Positions 31,150-42,831 of a stretch of 64,000 nt of DNA are shown here, one piece after another. The number at the start of each line of letters is the position of its first letter. The stretch's first letter is position 1. The position numbers were made by a program, and so were the translations under genes. The notes beneath the pieces are model-generated. The model saw only the letters and a list, made by a program, of their open reading frames with translations. It had not been told where the DNA came from and did no database searches. Source of the stretch: Camellia lanceoleosa. Taxonomy: Eukaryota > Streptophyta > Magnoliopsida > Ericales > Theaceae. The stretch is taken from positions 61,908,009 through 61,972,008 of the forward strand of contig CM045761.1 of NCBI GenBank assembly GCA_025200525.1, read 5' to 3'.

Positions 31150-31961
31150 CAAGGGTATTATTTCTTCAACTTGTCCATGTTGATCAGTTGGGAAAATTCT
31201 AGGCCATCTAGATCCATGAGAATAACAGCCCCACCCGACCAAATAGTTTTGATAATGTAAGAACCAGTCCAATTAGGTCTGAACTTGCCCCTAGGGTCAT
31301 GGATGGGAGCTCGGTTGTCTTTCAATACCAAATCCCCTTCCTTAAGATTCTAAGACTTAACTTTCTTGTTAAAAGCCCTGGCAATCCTACGTTGATATCC
31401 TTGAACATGGTACAGTGCTTTCAACCTTCTCTCATCAAACAGCATCAGTTCTTCAAACCTGCTTTGCTGCCAGTCTGCTTCTGCTATCTGGCACTCAACC
31501 ATAACCCATAGTGACGAAACCTCTATTTCAATCGACAAAACAGCTTTCATCCCATAAACAAAAGAGTGCATAGTTGCCCCAGTAGATGTCCGAATTAAAG
31601 TTCTGTAGCCCCAGAAAGCGAATGGCAATTTGTCTGGCCAGTCCTCGTAGGTCTCAACCATTTTCTGCAAAATATGCTTGTTATTCTTGTTGGCGGCCTC
31701 AATAGTTCTATTGGTTTGCGGCCGATATGTGGATCACTTATGAAAAGCCATGTTGTATTTCTCCAACAAGTCGATCACTTCTTTCTTGAAATGGAAGCCA
31801 TTGTCTGAAATGATCTCATTCGGGACTCCATAACAGCAAATAATGTTGTTTCGAATGAACTTAACCATATGCGCTGCTTTTAACAGTGCATAAGACTGAG
31901 CTTCCACCCACTTTGTAAAACAGTCAATTGCCACCAGAATGTACTCATGCCCATTTGACCC
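31150..31961 (-). pseudogene. Integrase core and C-terminus of element B, separated from its N-terminus
   Basis: DDE integrase segment downstream of the solo LTR insertion. Seen: EYILVAIDCFTKWVEAQSY (Asp), VPNEIISDNGFHFKKEV (Asp) and TIEAANKNN (catalytic Glu kept, unlike A), then KLPFAFWGYRTLIRTSTGAT and NLKEGDLVLKDNRAPIHDP. Stops: TGA before STYRPQTN and TAG within VKS-NLKEG (A has AGG). The segment joins 35817 and above exactly when the LTR and one copy of gaccc are removed. Confidence 0.92.
31957..31961. repeat. Target site duplication gaccc (left copy)
   Basis: Identical to 35817-35821 and flanks solo LTR 31962-35816. In A the uninterrupted integrase reads GGGGTCAAAC at this point. Confidence 0.9.
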
Positions 31962-34769
31962 TATGGACGCGCCCCGGGGAGGGACTTATGCTGCCACAGC
32001 TCGGACTCGATTTGTCACGATTCTTAATCTGAACCAAAGAGTCCAAATCCGGAAAATCGTTTTGAGAAAAATAGATTTTGAAAGAAGTGCCAAACATGGA
32101 CTGCTTCGCCAGCTACAGAGTCGCCACCTAAATATTTTTAATGGGGGAATTTAGGAAACCCTGACTCGGTGCCAAAGGCCACGTGTCCGTTATCACCAAA
32201 GTTGCCTCGGCTCGGGAACTTGGGTACGATTGGGGAAGGTCAGCTATGAGCACCCCCTCTCGCCCGATCTGAAGATCGGCCTCTACTAACCATGATATCC
32301 TATTTTGAAAACGTTATGTGTTCTTATTCCGGTTAATTAGCTAGAATTACTATGTGATGCGCACAACACAAAAGTATAGACTAGATTGCCTAATTTGGAA
32401 TGAAACATTGCATATCCGTTTGTTTGGAAAATGCTTTGGAATTTGCTACTTGTAAGCAGGCTCAAATACTGATTTCAATGAGTTGTTCCAACTCAAACAG
32501 TCCAACCTTCACCCACAGGCATTCAGGCAGTTTATATCATGTAAGCATCTAGCCGCATGGTAAGCATGCTGTCATGTTAACATTCACACTCATGCGAGAT
32601 GCTAAAGCATAAAATACTTACAATGTACTCCGCGCCAAAACAAGAACATGTTAGCAATCATGCATGATCCAAGTCCATGTTAAGATGGCTAATGCAACAC
32701 ATACGGAATGTCACTAGAATAGGCTCGGCTAATCTAAGGATGACATGTGAAAATGCACAGATAGCATGTATTCAAGTTAGATTTGAAATACTTATGCAGT
32801 TAGCATGATGCGCCGAGCCTGGTGCATTCAATACCGATGAATGATGCACGCATGCATAGCATAAGGTATGCTAAAGTAAACATGTCCTAATACTAATCAT
32901 CAAGGCAGGTAAGTAAAAGGAAGAAAGAAGTGGGCGTTGGAAGACATGCACGCACGCACCCACACTTATTACAAATTTGCCCTCGCTCGGAGGGATCGAA
33001 AGAATAATACAATTAATTAACCTACAAGCTAATTAATTATTACAGACCGATTAATTAATTAACAAATTAATTAATCTAATAAAAGCAGTAAACAGCCTCA
33101 GGAAGAGGGTCCAATGCATGCGCGCTCGGTTCCGCTCGGAAGTCACTACCATGCACAATATGCCTCTGCTGATCGTCTCTACCCTCCAAGACTGCACAAG
33201 CCCCAGGATATGCTCTCTGCACACTGTGGAACACCACCGGCTAGAAGGAGTGGCCATCGGCCATGGAGAATGTTCACCGGCCACAAATTGAATTGTCGGC
33301 CACTTATGGATGGCCGGTCGGCACTGAAGATGGCCGGCCGGCCAAATCTTCCTGCAAAATCTGTTTTGATAGCAATAGAGGGCAAAACAAAGCATGGCAA
33401 TGCATTTCAAGCAATGTATGCACCAATCACACTCCTTATCATGTGTATGACTCAAAGGAAGATGGGCCTCAATTCTCGAACCACCAATCACACATTTCCA
33501 TGCATGATGGCCCAAAGAATCAAGTGTGCATTTTAATTTCAAATGCAATGCAAACCAAATAAGCAAACAAATGGGCTTTCAACCTCTATCATGGCTTGAT
33601 CAAGAGGTGAAAGATGCATGCAAATGCAATGCAACCTAAGTATGCTAACTAGGCATGCAATATGAGCGTATGGGAAGCATGCAAGGCATATAACAAGCAT
33701 GCAAGTTAAATGAGCATACAAGGTACAATGCCAACACACAAACATGCAAAACATATGGCATGTTAAGCAACCAAAACAAGGAGGAGAATGCATGCCAAAT
33801 GCAACACCATTTCAACATGCAATAACATGTCATAAGTTAAGCATGTAACAACATGCCAAGGGATGGACTTAAACTAAATTAGGCAGCCCTTAAACAAGCC
33901 TAAAACAGTGGCCAACGTGCTCAATAATGAAGGCTAAAACACATACCAATAGACATGCATGCAAGGTCCAAGACTTGGGCATAAAAGAGAGACTTTTAAG
34001 CACACTTGAAAGGAAGCAAACATGGATGCAAGGCATACATGGAAAGCTCTAAAATCATGTTAGTGATGGTGCCAAACCAAGCAAGCAAGACAAGCCAAAC
34101 ATGCAACCAATGGTCCAAAGCCTAAGGCAAGCCAAGGAGGTATTGAACTACCCTTAACAAAACCAAACATGGCATGAATTGAATGACCAAAATTATAGGT
34201 TTAGTATGTTAAAACAAATCTAAAAACACAGTGACATGGCATCCTAGGGGGCCTAAACATGATGGCATGCATGAAGGCCTAAACATGAAGCATGAGATGA
34301 CAACCTTATAAAGCATTAAAGGGACATCAAATGCAAGCATAAAAGCACATCATGAGGTTTGAAATAACATGCCAAGTGGTTCCAAACCACTGAAACAAAG
34401 CAAGGATGACATGCTAGAGGGGCCAATGCTTAAGGCATACAAGAGGGATTACATGGTGGCTATACAAAGGAAAGCATGGATGACCCAAACAACCAAAAAT
34501 AGTCCTCAAGCACACTAAATCATGCACAAAAGCTTCACAAAGCTGAGCCAAAATCATGCTAAAACAAAGGTCAAAACTTGAAGCATGTTAAGGCCTAAAC
34601 ATGGCATTACAAGGCATGTATGCTAAGCAAGCATGGTGTACCAAAACCAACTCAAAACAGTGCTAAATCATGACATAATAAGGACAAAGAATAGCTAAGG
34701 CATGGTCAACATACACTTAAATTAGATGCTCCCTCAAAAGGTAAAAATGGCCCTTTTCAAGGACAACAA

Positions 34770-34848
34770 GGAGAGGGGGTGGCCCTCTCCTTCTTAGGAC
34801 CTCAAGGCACCATCCTCACCACTAAAATCCCTCAAGATTTCAGTGGTG
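34770..34848 (-). other. Double stem-loop in solo LTR 31962-35816
   Basis: Hairpin 1 at 34817-34848: minus strand CACCACTGAAA...TTTTAGTGGTG, with one G-U pair if transcribed. Hairpin 2 at 34770-34790: GGAGAGGG, short loop, CCCTCTCC. About 500 nt downstream of the TATA box. Confidence 0.75.
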
Positions 34849-35339
34849 AGGAGGCCCAAACACAATGGTCTCGGAGCTTAACCAAAATGGCACAAAACAA
34901 GGGCCAAACAATCCTTAAGAGGGGTCAAACAACCCAAAAGCTTAAAGCACCCTTAAACAACTATTTAGAGTAGGCAAAAACAAGAATTTTATGTGTTATA
35001 TGCTAAGCTCAAAAACAGATGCAAGATAGTCAAAAAAGCTTTGCAAAAATGGGGTATTTAAAGGTAAAGTCCTTACCCTTGTTGACCCTCTTCAAAAATG
35101 GCAGACCAGCTGGTTCTTTGAGCTCAAAACCACCTAAGAAGTCCAAGAATAGCCCTCTAGTGCCTCAGCTCCAAGAGAAGGTGTGATGGTGGGTGTTTGT
35201 GCACAAAAATGAGGCAAAACACACACAAAACACAAAAGATAGGAAGGTATAGATATAGGATAGATACAAATCCTAACCCTAAAACCAGAGCCCTTCTGAA
35301 AATGTTGCCTAACCCTAAAAGAGGGAGAGGAGGCCTCCT

Positions 35340-35408
35340 CTTATAGAGCTTCAATCTTGTAAGCTTACAAGACAAGCTAGCTAAGAGGGAAATCCCTCCA
35401 TACACGTG
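35340..35408 (-). promoter_or_regulatory. G-box palindrome and TATA box of solo LTR
   Basis: CCATACACGTGTATGG is a perfect 16-bp palindrome around CACGTG (35403-35408). The TATAAG box on the minus strand (35340-35345) is about 58 bp downstream. Confidence 0.7.
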
Positions 35409-35816
35409 TATGGAGGGGAGCCAAGTGCATGCCAGCTGCATGAAAATATCAGCAAAAGCAGATGCACAGTAGTCGGCCGGCCAAAAATGCAACTGACCAA
35501 AAAAAGATAGCCGCCCGGCCATCTATAGTGCCAGCCGGCCAAACATTTGGCCGGTGGCAACAAGACACAGCCGGTGGCCTCAAGCCATGGCCGGTGGTGT
35601 GTGGGGATGGCCCACAAGCCATTCCCTGCCCCTCTAAGGCAAAGCACAAGTGTTTGGTGCGAAACCAAACACAAAACAGTCGAGTCGAGAGATCCTGAGG
35701 CCAGGCGCGTATCCGAGACCTCCGGGAACTCAAGACGAACACAAACATGGATGATCACCGAGTGTTCAAGCGGTGACGTCCAAGTCTTGAGGACGGTCAA
35801 AAATGGGGTGTCTACA

Positions 35817-37100
35817 GACCCTTTCGGCATAACTGCCCCGATGACGTCAATTTCCCAAACTAAGAAAGGCCATGGTGAAGTTATGTTGTACAGCTTTGAC
35901 AACGGGATATTCATGCGATTTGCATGGATTTGGCATTTGTGGCATCGCCGAACAAAACCGATACAATCCTCCTCTACAGTAGACCAGTAGTAATCTTGTT
36001 TGAGAATCTTCTGGGCTAACATTATTCTGCTCATGTGTGCTCCACACTCTCCCCCATGGATGGCCTCCATTAGGCGCTTGGATTCTTCTACATCGACACA
36101 CAACTTGTGCATTCCCAGATGATCTCTTTTATTCAACTTGCCCCCACAGATGATAAATTGAATGGCCATCCGCCATATTACCCTTTTATCTTTGGCATTC
36201 GCCCCTGGTGGATAAGCCTCATTTTCCAAGAACTTCCAAATATTATAGAACCAAGGGTTTTGATCTTATACTTCGTTTATTGCGGTGATAGACTCGTAGG
36301 CTGGCGTATATCTCTGCTCAATAATGATCGGATGCGTCCGAACTCCAAAAAGAGATATCTATCATAGAAGATAGAGTTGATAAGGCATCGGCAAACCTGT
36401 TGTTCTCTCTTAGTAGATGAGTGAAGGTTAGCTTCTCAAACCTAGGAATCAGAACATTTTGGGTTTGGTGATAGATTTTCATCTTTTCTTCTTTGACGTT
36501 CCAGTCTCCATTTTCTTGAGACACAACTAGGTTCGAGTCCCTGATGATATCCAACCTTTTTGCCCCTAGTTCTAAGGCAGCTTCCAAACCAACGATACAC
36601 GCCTCTTATTCTGATTCGTTGTTGGATACCTTGAACCGGAGTTTGAAGGCTAAAGGTATATGGGAATTGTCGGGTGCTATCAGCAACACTCCTATCCCAT
36701 AACCGTATTGATTAAACGCTCCGTCAAAGTACATTGTCCAAATCTCTTCCTCGATTTGCAGAATAGCTTCATCTAGGAATAGGTATTCTATCGTTTCATC
36801 CCCTTCCACTGGTGATCTGCCAAGAACTCAGCTACCGCTCTCCCCTTGACAGACTTGTGAGTGACATATTTCTGATCAAATTCGGAAAGGAGAAGCAACC
36901 AATAAGCTAGCCTATCCGTAAGCACTGGTTTCTCAAAGAGATATTCGATGGGATTTAATCTCGAAACCAGAATTACAGAGTGAGCTAACAAGTAGTCCCT
37001 CAACTTTCTAGTAGCCCATACCAAGGCTAAGCAAGCCTTCTCCAACGAGATGTAACGGGTCTCATAGTCTAGCATTTTCTTGCTCAACTAGTAGATGGCT
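35817..37100 (-). pseudogene. RNase H pair and integrase N-terminus of element B
   Basis: Seen on the minus strand: first RNase H (KMLDYETRYISLEKACLALV, 37087-36840); aRNH with IWTMYFDGAFNQYGYGIGVL, MEAALELGAKRLDIIRDSN and RENNRFADALSTLSSM (36810-36370); then the integrase zinc region with HLGMHKLCVDVEES, AIHGGECGAHMSR and CIGFVRRCHKCQIHANRM (36130-35900), up to VIGAVMPKGS where the solo LTR interrupts. Few stops here compared with A. Confidence 0.92.
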
Positions 37101-38650
37101 TTCTCCACCCTATCCTCAGATTCCTGAGCAAGCATGCAGCCCATTGTTATGTTCGTTACTGACAGATACAGAATCAAGGGCTTCCCTGGCTCTAGCGGCG
37201 ACAACACAGGCGGGTTTTGTAGGTACTACTTGATCTGCTTGAAAGCGAACTGACATCGGTCATCCTATTGGAATTTCTTTCATTTTTTTAGGAGACCAAA
37301 TAGTGGTTCACAAGTCAAGGTTAATTTTGAAATAAACCATCTTGTGAATTACACTTTACCAAGAAAGCCTCGCACCTCCTTTTCAGTCCTTGATGGTGGC
37401 ATTTCTAGGATGGCCTTGATTTTGGAAGGATCGACCTCAATGCCCTTCTGTGTGATCAAGAAACCTAGCATTTTCCCTGCTGTTACACCAAAAGTACACT
37501 TATGTGGATTCAACCTCAATTTGTATTCTCTAATCCGTTGGAAGAATCTCTTCAAGGCGGTGTAGTGGCCCTCTCTTTCCTTAGACTTGACAATCATGTC
37601 GTCCACATACACCTCGACTTCTTTGTGGATCATATCATCCAAAATTGTGGTTGCAGCCCTTTGATAGGTAGCTTGGTATTCTTTAGCCCAAACGGCATCA
37701 CCCTGTAGCAGTAGGTTCCCCACAGTGTGGTAAAAGTGGTTTTCTCTATGTCTTCGGGTGCCATCAAAATCTGGTTATACCCGGAAAATCCATCCATGAA
37801 GGAGAGCAATGCATAGACTACGATAAAGTCCACCAGTTCATCGATGTGCAGTAAAGGAAAGTCGTCTTTCAAACTGGCTTTGTTCAGATCTCTAAAATCC
37901 ACACACACTCGAATTCTACCGTCTTTCTTTGGCACTGGAACAATGTTAGCCAACCAAGTTGGATACTCAGATACTAGCAAAAACCCTGCATCTATCTGCT
38001 TGGTGACCTCCTCTTTAATCTTCAAAGTCCAATCCGAGCATATTCTCCGAAGCTTCTGCTTGATGGGTCGGGCCTCGGGGTCAAGAGGGATCTGATGCTG
38101 TACAATCTCAAGATCGATTCCAAGCATGTCTTCGTAGGACCACGCGAAAACATCTTTGAAATCTTTTAATAAAGCGACTAAGCGCTCGTGCTCCTCCGAA
38201 GACAACGTGGACCCGACTTGGACCAGACACGGATCCTTCTCAGTACCCACATTAATTGGAATGATTTCATCAACGAGGGGTTTTACAAACCTCTCCTCCT
38301 CTTGATCAATCAAATGTTTCAAAACCAGAGGAATTCCTTCCTCATCGTTTTCATTGAAATTTTGAAAATCATGATCAATGCAATATACAAGTGGCACAGA
38401 GAAGTACTCAAAACCTGCAATGGCATTCACATTCAAAAGGTTCAGCTCATCTAATTCCTTGGTTACAACCGACTCAAAAGAAAAGGAAAAAGACAACCTG
38501 GACAAAACCTTGGCATCTGGGTTATCACCTCCAGGAATACCGAACTCTAACTCAGAGGAACTGGAATTTGATTTCGACTTCACAGACTCTGTGGAATCAA
38601 ATTCTGGCTCACTACCCGACTTAGAACTGCTAGACAGGTAGCCCTCCTCC
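37101..38650 (-). pseudogene. Reverse transcriptase of element B
   Basis: Seen: DFKDVFAWSYEDMLGIDLEI, RIRVCVDFRDLNKASLKDDF, FMDGFSGYNQILMAPED and YCYRVMPFGLKN, then a frameshift near 37690, and the intact catalytic box YVDD at 37598-37609 in EVYVDDMIVKSKEREGHY. C-terminal part: RLNPHKCTFGVTAGKMLGFL and EKEVRGFLGKV. The long open stretch 38583-37630 shows less decay than A. A TAG shared with A lies in the RT-RNase H connection near 37229. Confidence 0.93.
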
Positions 38651-39912
38651 AGCTACCAAATGAAAAATCGTGCGTCAGATGCATCCAAGATACCACTGGA
38701 AGGGTGTGCACCCGGTTGGTCTCCGATCATGGAAACGGTTAAGTCATCCCCCAAGCTCTCTGAGTTGATCTGAGGATCTAAAAGAAGACATGTCAATGCT
38801 GCTCCTACTTCAAACTCGTTGCTGCCGGAATCACTTTTTGTGCTCTTCACAACCTTAGCAGTTAGTTCAGTTTGTTTCTCTGTGTCACTCTCTTGCAGCT
38901 GCAAGTCGAAGAAAATCTCAAAGCTGGGAACTCATTGCTTCTCAGAGTTGAACCAGGGCTCGGGGAAACCATTTAGGGTTCCCTGAATTGGTCAGTGCAC
39001 AAGTTCGTAGCACTTGCTAGTCTGCTTAGCTCTCTTCCTGCCATTTCTTTCCCTTTTCTCACCCAATTCTCTTTGGTGGGCGTATAACTAAGACCAAAGG
39101 CATGCAAGTTATGTGGCATATCAGCCAACGCAATGACACCTTTCCGGCCACTTCTTCCTAATCCCATTCCGGGCATATGTTGCAGCTTGTTCATGAAGTA
39201 CACAAATTGGGCACTAACATACAAGCCCTCATCAACAGCTAAGATATTTTGTACTACCCGGGCCTCAGCCAAGGTAAACCCCGAAAGGATGACATCCTCT
39301 TTACCATGCACAATCTCCAGCACAGGTATAGTGACCTCTAGTGGAGGATGTATAGATAAATTCCCGAAGACTATGGCCACCCCTTTTCCATGAGGGTATT
39401 TCAGCATTTGGTGGAGAGTAGAAGAGACAGGTTTTACTTGGTGCAGCCAGGGTCGCCAAAGTAGTAGGTTGAAAGTAGCTGGAACATCCAAGATATGAAA
39501 TTCAATATCCTGTTAAGCAAGTCCAACCTGCACTCTGATCTGTACCATTCCCATCACCTCTCTGCTCGTATTGTCGTACGCCCGAATCACCTAGGCTGTA
39601 GGTACAAAATCAGCTAGTTTCAGGCCAATAGCATAAGCCGTGCAGCATGGACAGACGTTGATTGCTAACCCGGTGTCAACTAATACGACTAGCACCCACT
39701 TTTCTCGGCACTCTATGGATATGTATAGAGGCTTGTTGTGTGTAGAGCCTTCTGGCGGTTATTCCTTGTCTGAAAAGGTCAAAGTCGGCGTAGCGCCTCC
39801 CGGGAAGACTAATCCCACCAGTTATTCCGAGGTAGTCTCAATGGACAATTTGGCTTTATCCATCGCTGACAATACAGCTTGTCAGTGCACTAGCGAAGCC
39901 ATAAACGGACTA
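38651..39912 (-). pseudogene. Protease and Ser-rich linker of element B
   Basis: Catalytic VDTG on the minus strand near 39670-39681, followed by INVCP; VIRAYDNTSREV after a TAG that is also present in A; DVPATFNLLLWRPWLHQVKP (the usual Gly changed); GFTLAEARVVQNILAVDEG; then the acidic linker. A TAG at about 38651 replaces the Gln seen in A. Confidence 0.88.
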
Positions 39913-41020
39913 GATCGATATGTCAACTTGAATCTTCGTCAACTGTTTCAGCACAACTTCTTCCTCTAACTGCTTTTCTTTCTGTTTGTCAGCTTCTTTG
40001 TCCTTCCCAGATGCCTCAGATTGGTCTAGATGTGGTGGTTTGAAATATTGGCCACTTCTTGTCATGTGGTCGACTTCTTCCACATCCCAGGTATTGTCAG
40101 GAAGGCCTTCACCCCAATCCTCGTCAGTGTGGGCAAGATGCTGATCATCATCTTCCCACCACATACCTTCGACAACCAACAAGCAATTGTCTGGTTCCGG
40201 TCTAAGTGTTCTCTCAGCAGAAACATTCCCTATGGGGCGTTGAGCTATTCTAGCTTTCTGATCACTTTCACTCATTTCTTGCCCAAACCGCTCCAGCGCG
40301 GCTTCTTGTTCTGTATGTACAATACTAACAATGCCCAGTTCCTGAGCAAATTGTTCTTTACCGGTGTTTTTCGGTAGTTTACCCTTCCCATCGGCCATTC
40401 CAGCCATTGCAGCAGTTCCCACTTTTTGTCCTTCCAGCTTCAATTCAGTTTCCTCATCTATATTAGGTTCATCACTTAGCCACCCAGCATTGTCTATTGA
40501 CCCGTTCAGATCGAACCAATCAATATACACATCTCCTTGATCTTGCTCATCAAAGAACTATAAATTGTCTATATCCTCCTCCAGGTCGGCTAGATCATCT
40601 AATCTCTGACCTAGTCCATCTTCTCGGACTACACTGACCTCCATCCCAATTGGCAACACCACTTCTGGCTTAACTTGGTTGATTGGCACAACATAGCAGC
40701 TCGAGTCGTATGTCTCTTCAGATAAGTCCTCAAAGCCCTCGGGCAACGAACTGATATTCTCTACCAAGGCTGACCTCCCTTCATCTTCCACTGTCACCAC
40801 CACTGGTTGGGTTTGGAATGTGGACGTGCTCATCATGCACAAGTCTGTGCTCTCAAGGATGAACAACACTGGCTTAGGTAGGTGAGAGGGGATGATGTAT
40901 ATACTAGGGTCATAAAGGGCGGTCAATGTATGGATGAGGTTTATGTGCTAGGGTGGAGGGACTTGATTATGTGGCGGGAGAGGATTTGTAGTGACATTGG
41001 GTTTTTCGGGAGGTGCTATC
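39913..41020 (-). pseudogene. Gag C-terminal part and linker of element B
   Basis: Continuation of gag from 49034 after removal of the LTR insertion. The minus strand resumes GATAGCACCTCCCGAAAAAC, matching A near 12073. Then LCMMSTSTFQTQP, YIDWFDLNGSIDNAGWLSDE, GMWWEDDDQHLAHTDEDWG and EEVDHMTRSGQYFKPPHLDQ, ending QVDISI before a TAG shared with A. Confidence 0.9.
41016..41020. repeat. Target site duplication ctatc (left copy)
   Basis: Matches 49034-49038. Rejoining across it restores the gag sequence AAAGTGATAGCACCTCC, which parallels A. Confidence 0.9.
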
Positions 41021-41765
41021 TGTGGACTCGCCTTTTTCCACACCCCACCTTTCAGAAGGTTTGAAAAAAAGGCCTCACAATTCAGACTCCCGCAGTTCTG
41101 AATCTAGTCTCACAAGTGCAATGTGAAACTATAAACACCAAAGAGTCCAAATCCGGCAAATCTTTTTAGAAAATCGATTTTAAATCAAATAATGCCAAAA
41201 TTGGACTGCTTTGCTAGATACAGAGTAGCCACTTAAATATTTTATTTTTGGGGAAATTTAGGAAACCCTGACTCGTGCCAAAGGTCACGTGTCCGTCATC
41301 ACCAAAGTTGCCTCGACTCGGGAGCGTAGGTACGAAAGGGGAAGGTCCTGAAATGAGCAACCCCTGCTCGCCCGATCAAAGATCGGCCTCTACTAATCAT
41401 GATATGATATTTTATAAACATTATGTTTTCTTATTCCGGTTATTAAACTAGCTTTACTATGTGACGCACACAAGCAAGTATAGACTAGTCGCAAGACTTG
41501 GAATAATTCAACTCATATTTGTTTGCGAAATGGTTTGAATTTTCCACCTCAAGTGGGCTTAAAGATACGGATTTGCCATCGAACATAGTGGGCTTAAAAC
41601 ATGATTTGCCACTTAACAAAGTGGGCTTAAAACACACATTCGTTGAATCGTTCCAATTCAAACAACAAGCCTTCATCCACAGACATTCATGCAATTTACC
41701 ATTTAAGCACATAGCCTCATGGCAAGCATGCAAAACATGGCATCATGGCAATCACACTCATGTAA

Positions 41766-41770
41766 GTATG
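41766..41770. repeat. Target site duplication gtatg (left copy)
   Basis: Matches 45935-45939 and flanks the nested solo LTR. Confidence 0.92.
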
Positions 41771-42184
41771 TGTAGACACCCCATTTTTGACCGTCCTCAA
41801 GGCTTGGACGTCACCGTTTGAACACTCGGTGATCATCCATGTTTGTGTTCATCTTGAGTTCTCGGAGGTTTCAGTCGCGCGCCTTGCCTCAAGACCTCTC
41901 GACTTTTTTGCTTTGTGTTTGGTTATGCACCAAACACTTGTGTTTTTACTTCTGAGGGCAAAGAATGGCTTGTTGGCCATCCCCACACCTCACCGGCCAT
42001 GGCATGATGCCATCAGCCTTGTTTCCTTGCCATCGGCCAAAAGTTATGGCCGATCGACACCTTTTGTGGTCGGTCGGCTACCTTTGTTGGTCAATTGGCC
42101 ATTTTGGCTGGTCGACCCCCTTCCATCTACTTTTGGCAGATATTTTATGCCAGTTGTAACAGCTGGCATCCATATTACACCCCC

Positions 42185-42260
42185 TCCATACACGTGTATG
42201 AAGGGATTTGCCTCTTGCTTAGCTTGTTTTGGAAGCTTTGCAAGATTGGAATTCTATAAA
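42185..42260 (+). promoter_or_regulatory. G-box and TATA box of nested solo LTR
   Basis: CCATACACGTGTATG (CACGTG at 42191-42196) is followed 58 bp later by TATAAA at 42255-42260, the same order and spacing as in the solo LTR at 31962-35816. Confidence 0.72.
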
Positions 42261-42753
42261 GAGGGAGCTTCTCCTCCCTCCTCAAGGGTTCCAAAGGTTC
42301 AGAGAATTAGGGTTAGAGAGTAAGATACAACTTTGTATCTATATTCCCCTTTTTGATCCTATTTTGTGTGTATAAGGTTGTTTTGTTCACACTTTTGCAC
42401 ACAAACACCTAGCATTACACCATCCTCTTGGAGCTGAGGTCCTTGGAGGTTGATTTTGGTGTTCTTGGGTTGCTTTGAACTCAAAAAAACTTGCTGGACC
42501 ATTGTTCTTGAAGAAGGTCTACAAGGGTGAGTTTCTAGCTTTAGTTTCCCCATTTTTGCACAAGCTTTTTGCCTACCTTGCATTTGTTTTTAAGCTTCAA
42601 CTATAACTGATAAAAGTTCTGGTTTTTTGTTCTTTAGAACTTTGCTTAAGGTTTCTTTGAGGTTTGGGGTTGTTTCCCTCTTCCAAGGCCTTGTTAGGCC
42701 TTGTTTTAGGCCATCCATTTTGGCCCTTGCTTTGAGCCTTGCATGAATTCTCT

Positions 42754-42831
42754 ACCACTGAAACCCAGAGGATTTTCAGTGGTGAAGAGGTGGTTTTGAG
42801 GTCCCAAATAGGAGAGGGTCATCCCCTCTCC
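42754..42831 (+). other. Double stem-loop in nested solo LTR
   Basis: Hairpin 1: ACCACTGAAA, 10-nt loop, TTTCAGTGGT, a perfect 10-bp stem (42754-42783). Hairpin 2: GGAGAGGG, TCAT loop, CCCCTCTCC (42811-42831). The clearest example in the window. Confidence 0.8.

Larger units (their letters stand above)
31962..35816 (-). mobile_element. Solo LTR (Tat/Ogre family), minus strand, in B integrase
   Basis: 3855 bp flanked by gaccc duplications. On the minus strand it starts TGTAGACACCCC and ends GCGTCCATA, so the end is TA rather than CA. It holds GGCC clusters (35472-35630 and 33228-33346), a palindromic G-box (35403-35408) with a TATAAG box (35340-35345), hairpins (34817-34848 and 34770-34790) and an AT-rich block (33005-33085). 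The region 33580-34700 is rich in CATGC-type words without clear tandem structure. No gene. It presumably arose by LTR-LTR recombination of a full element. Confidence 0.93.

Noticed and set aside
35381..36229. Fusion of integrase with a novel C-terminal domain on the minus strand
   Set aside because: The frame simply runs from B's integrase across the TSD into the solo LTR; the extra part is LTR sequence.
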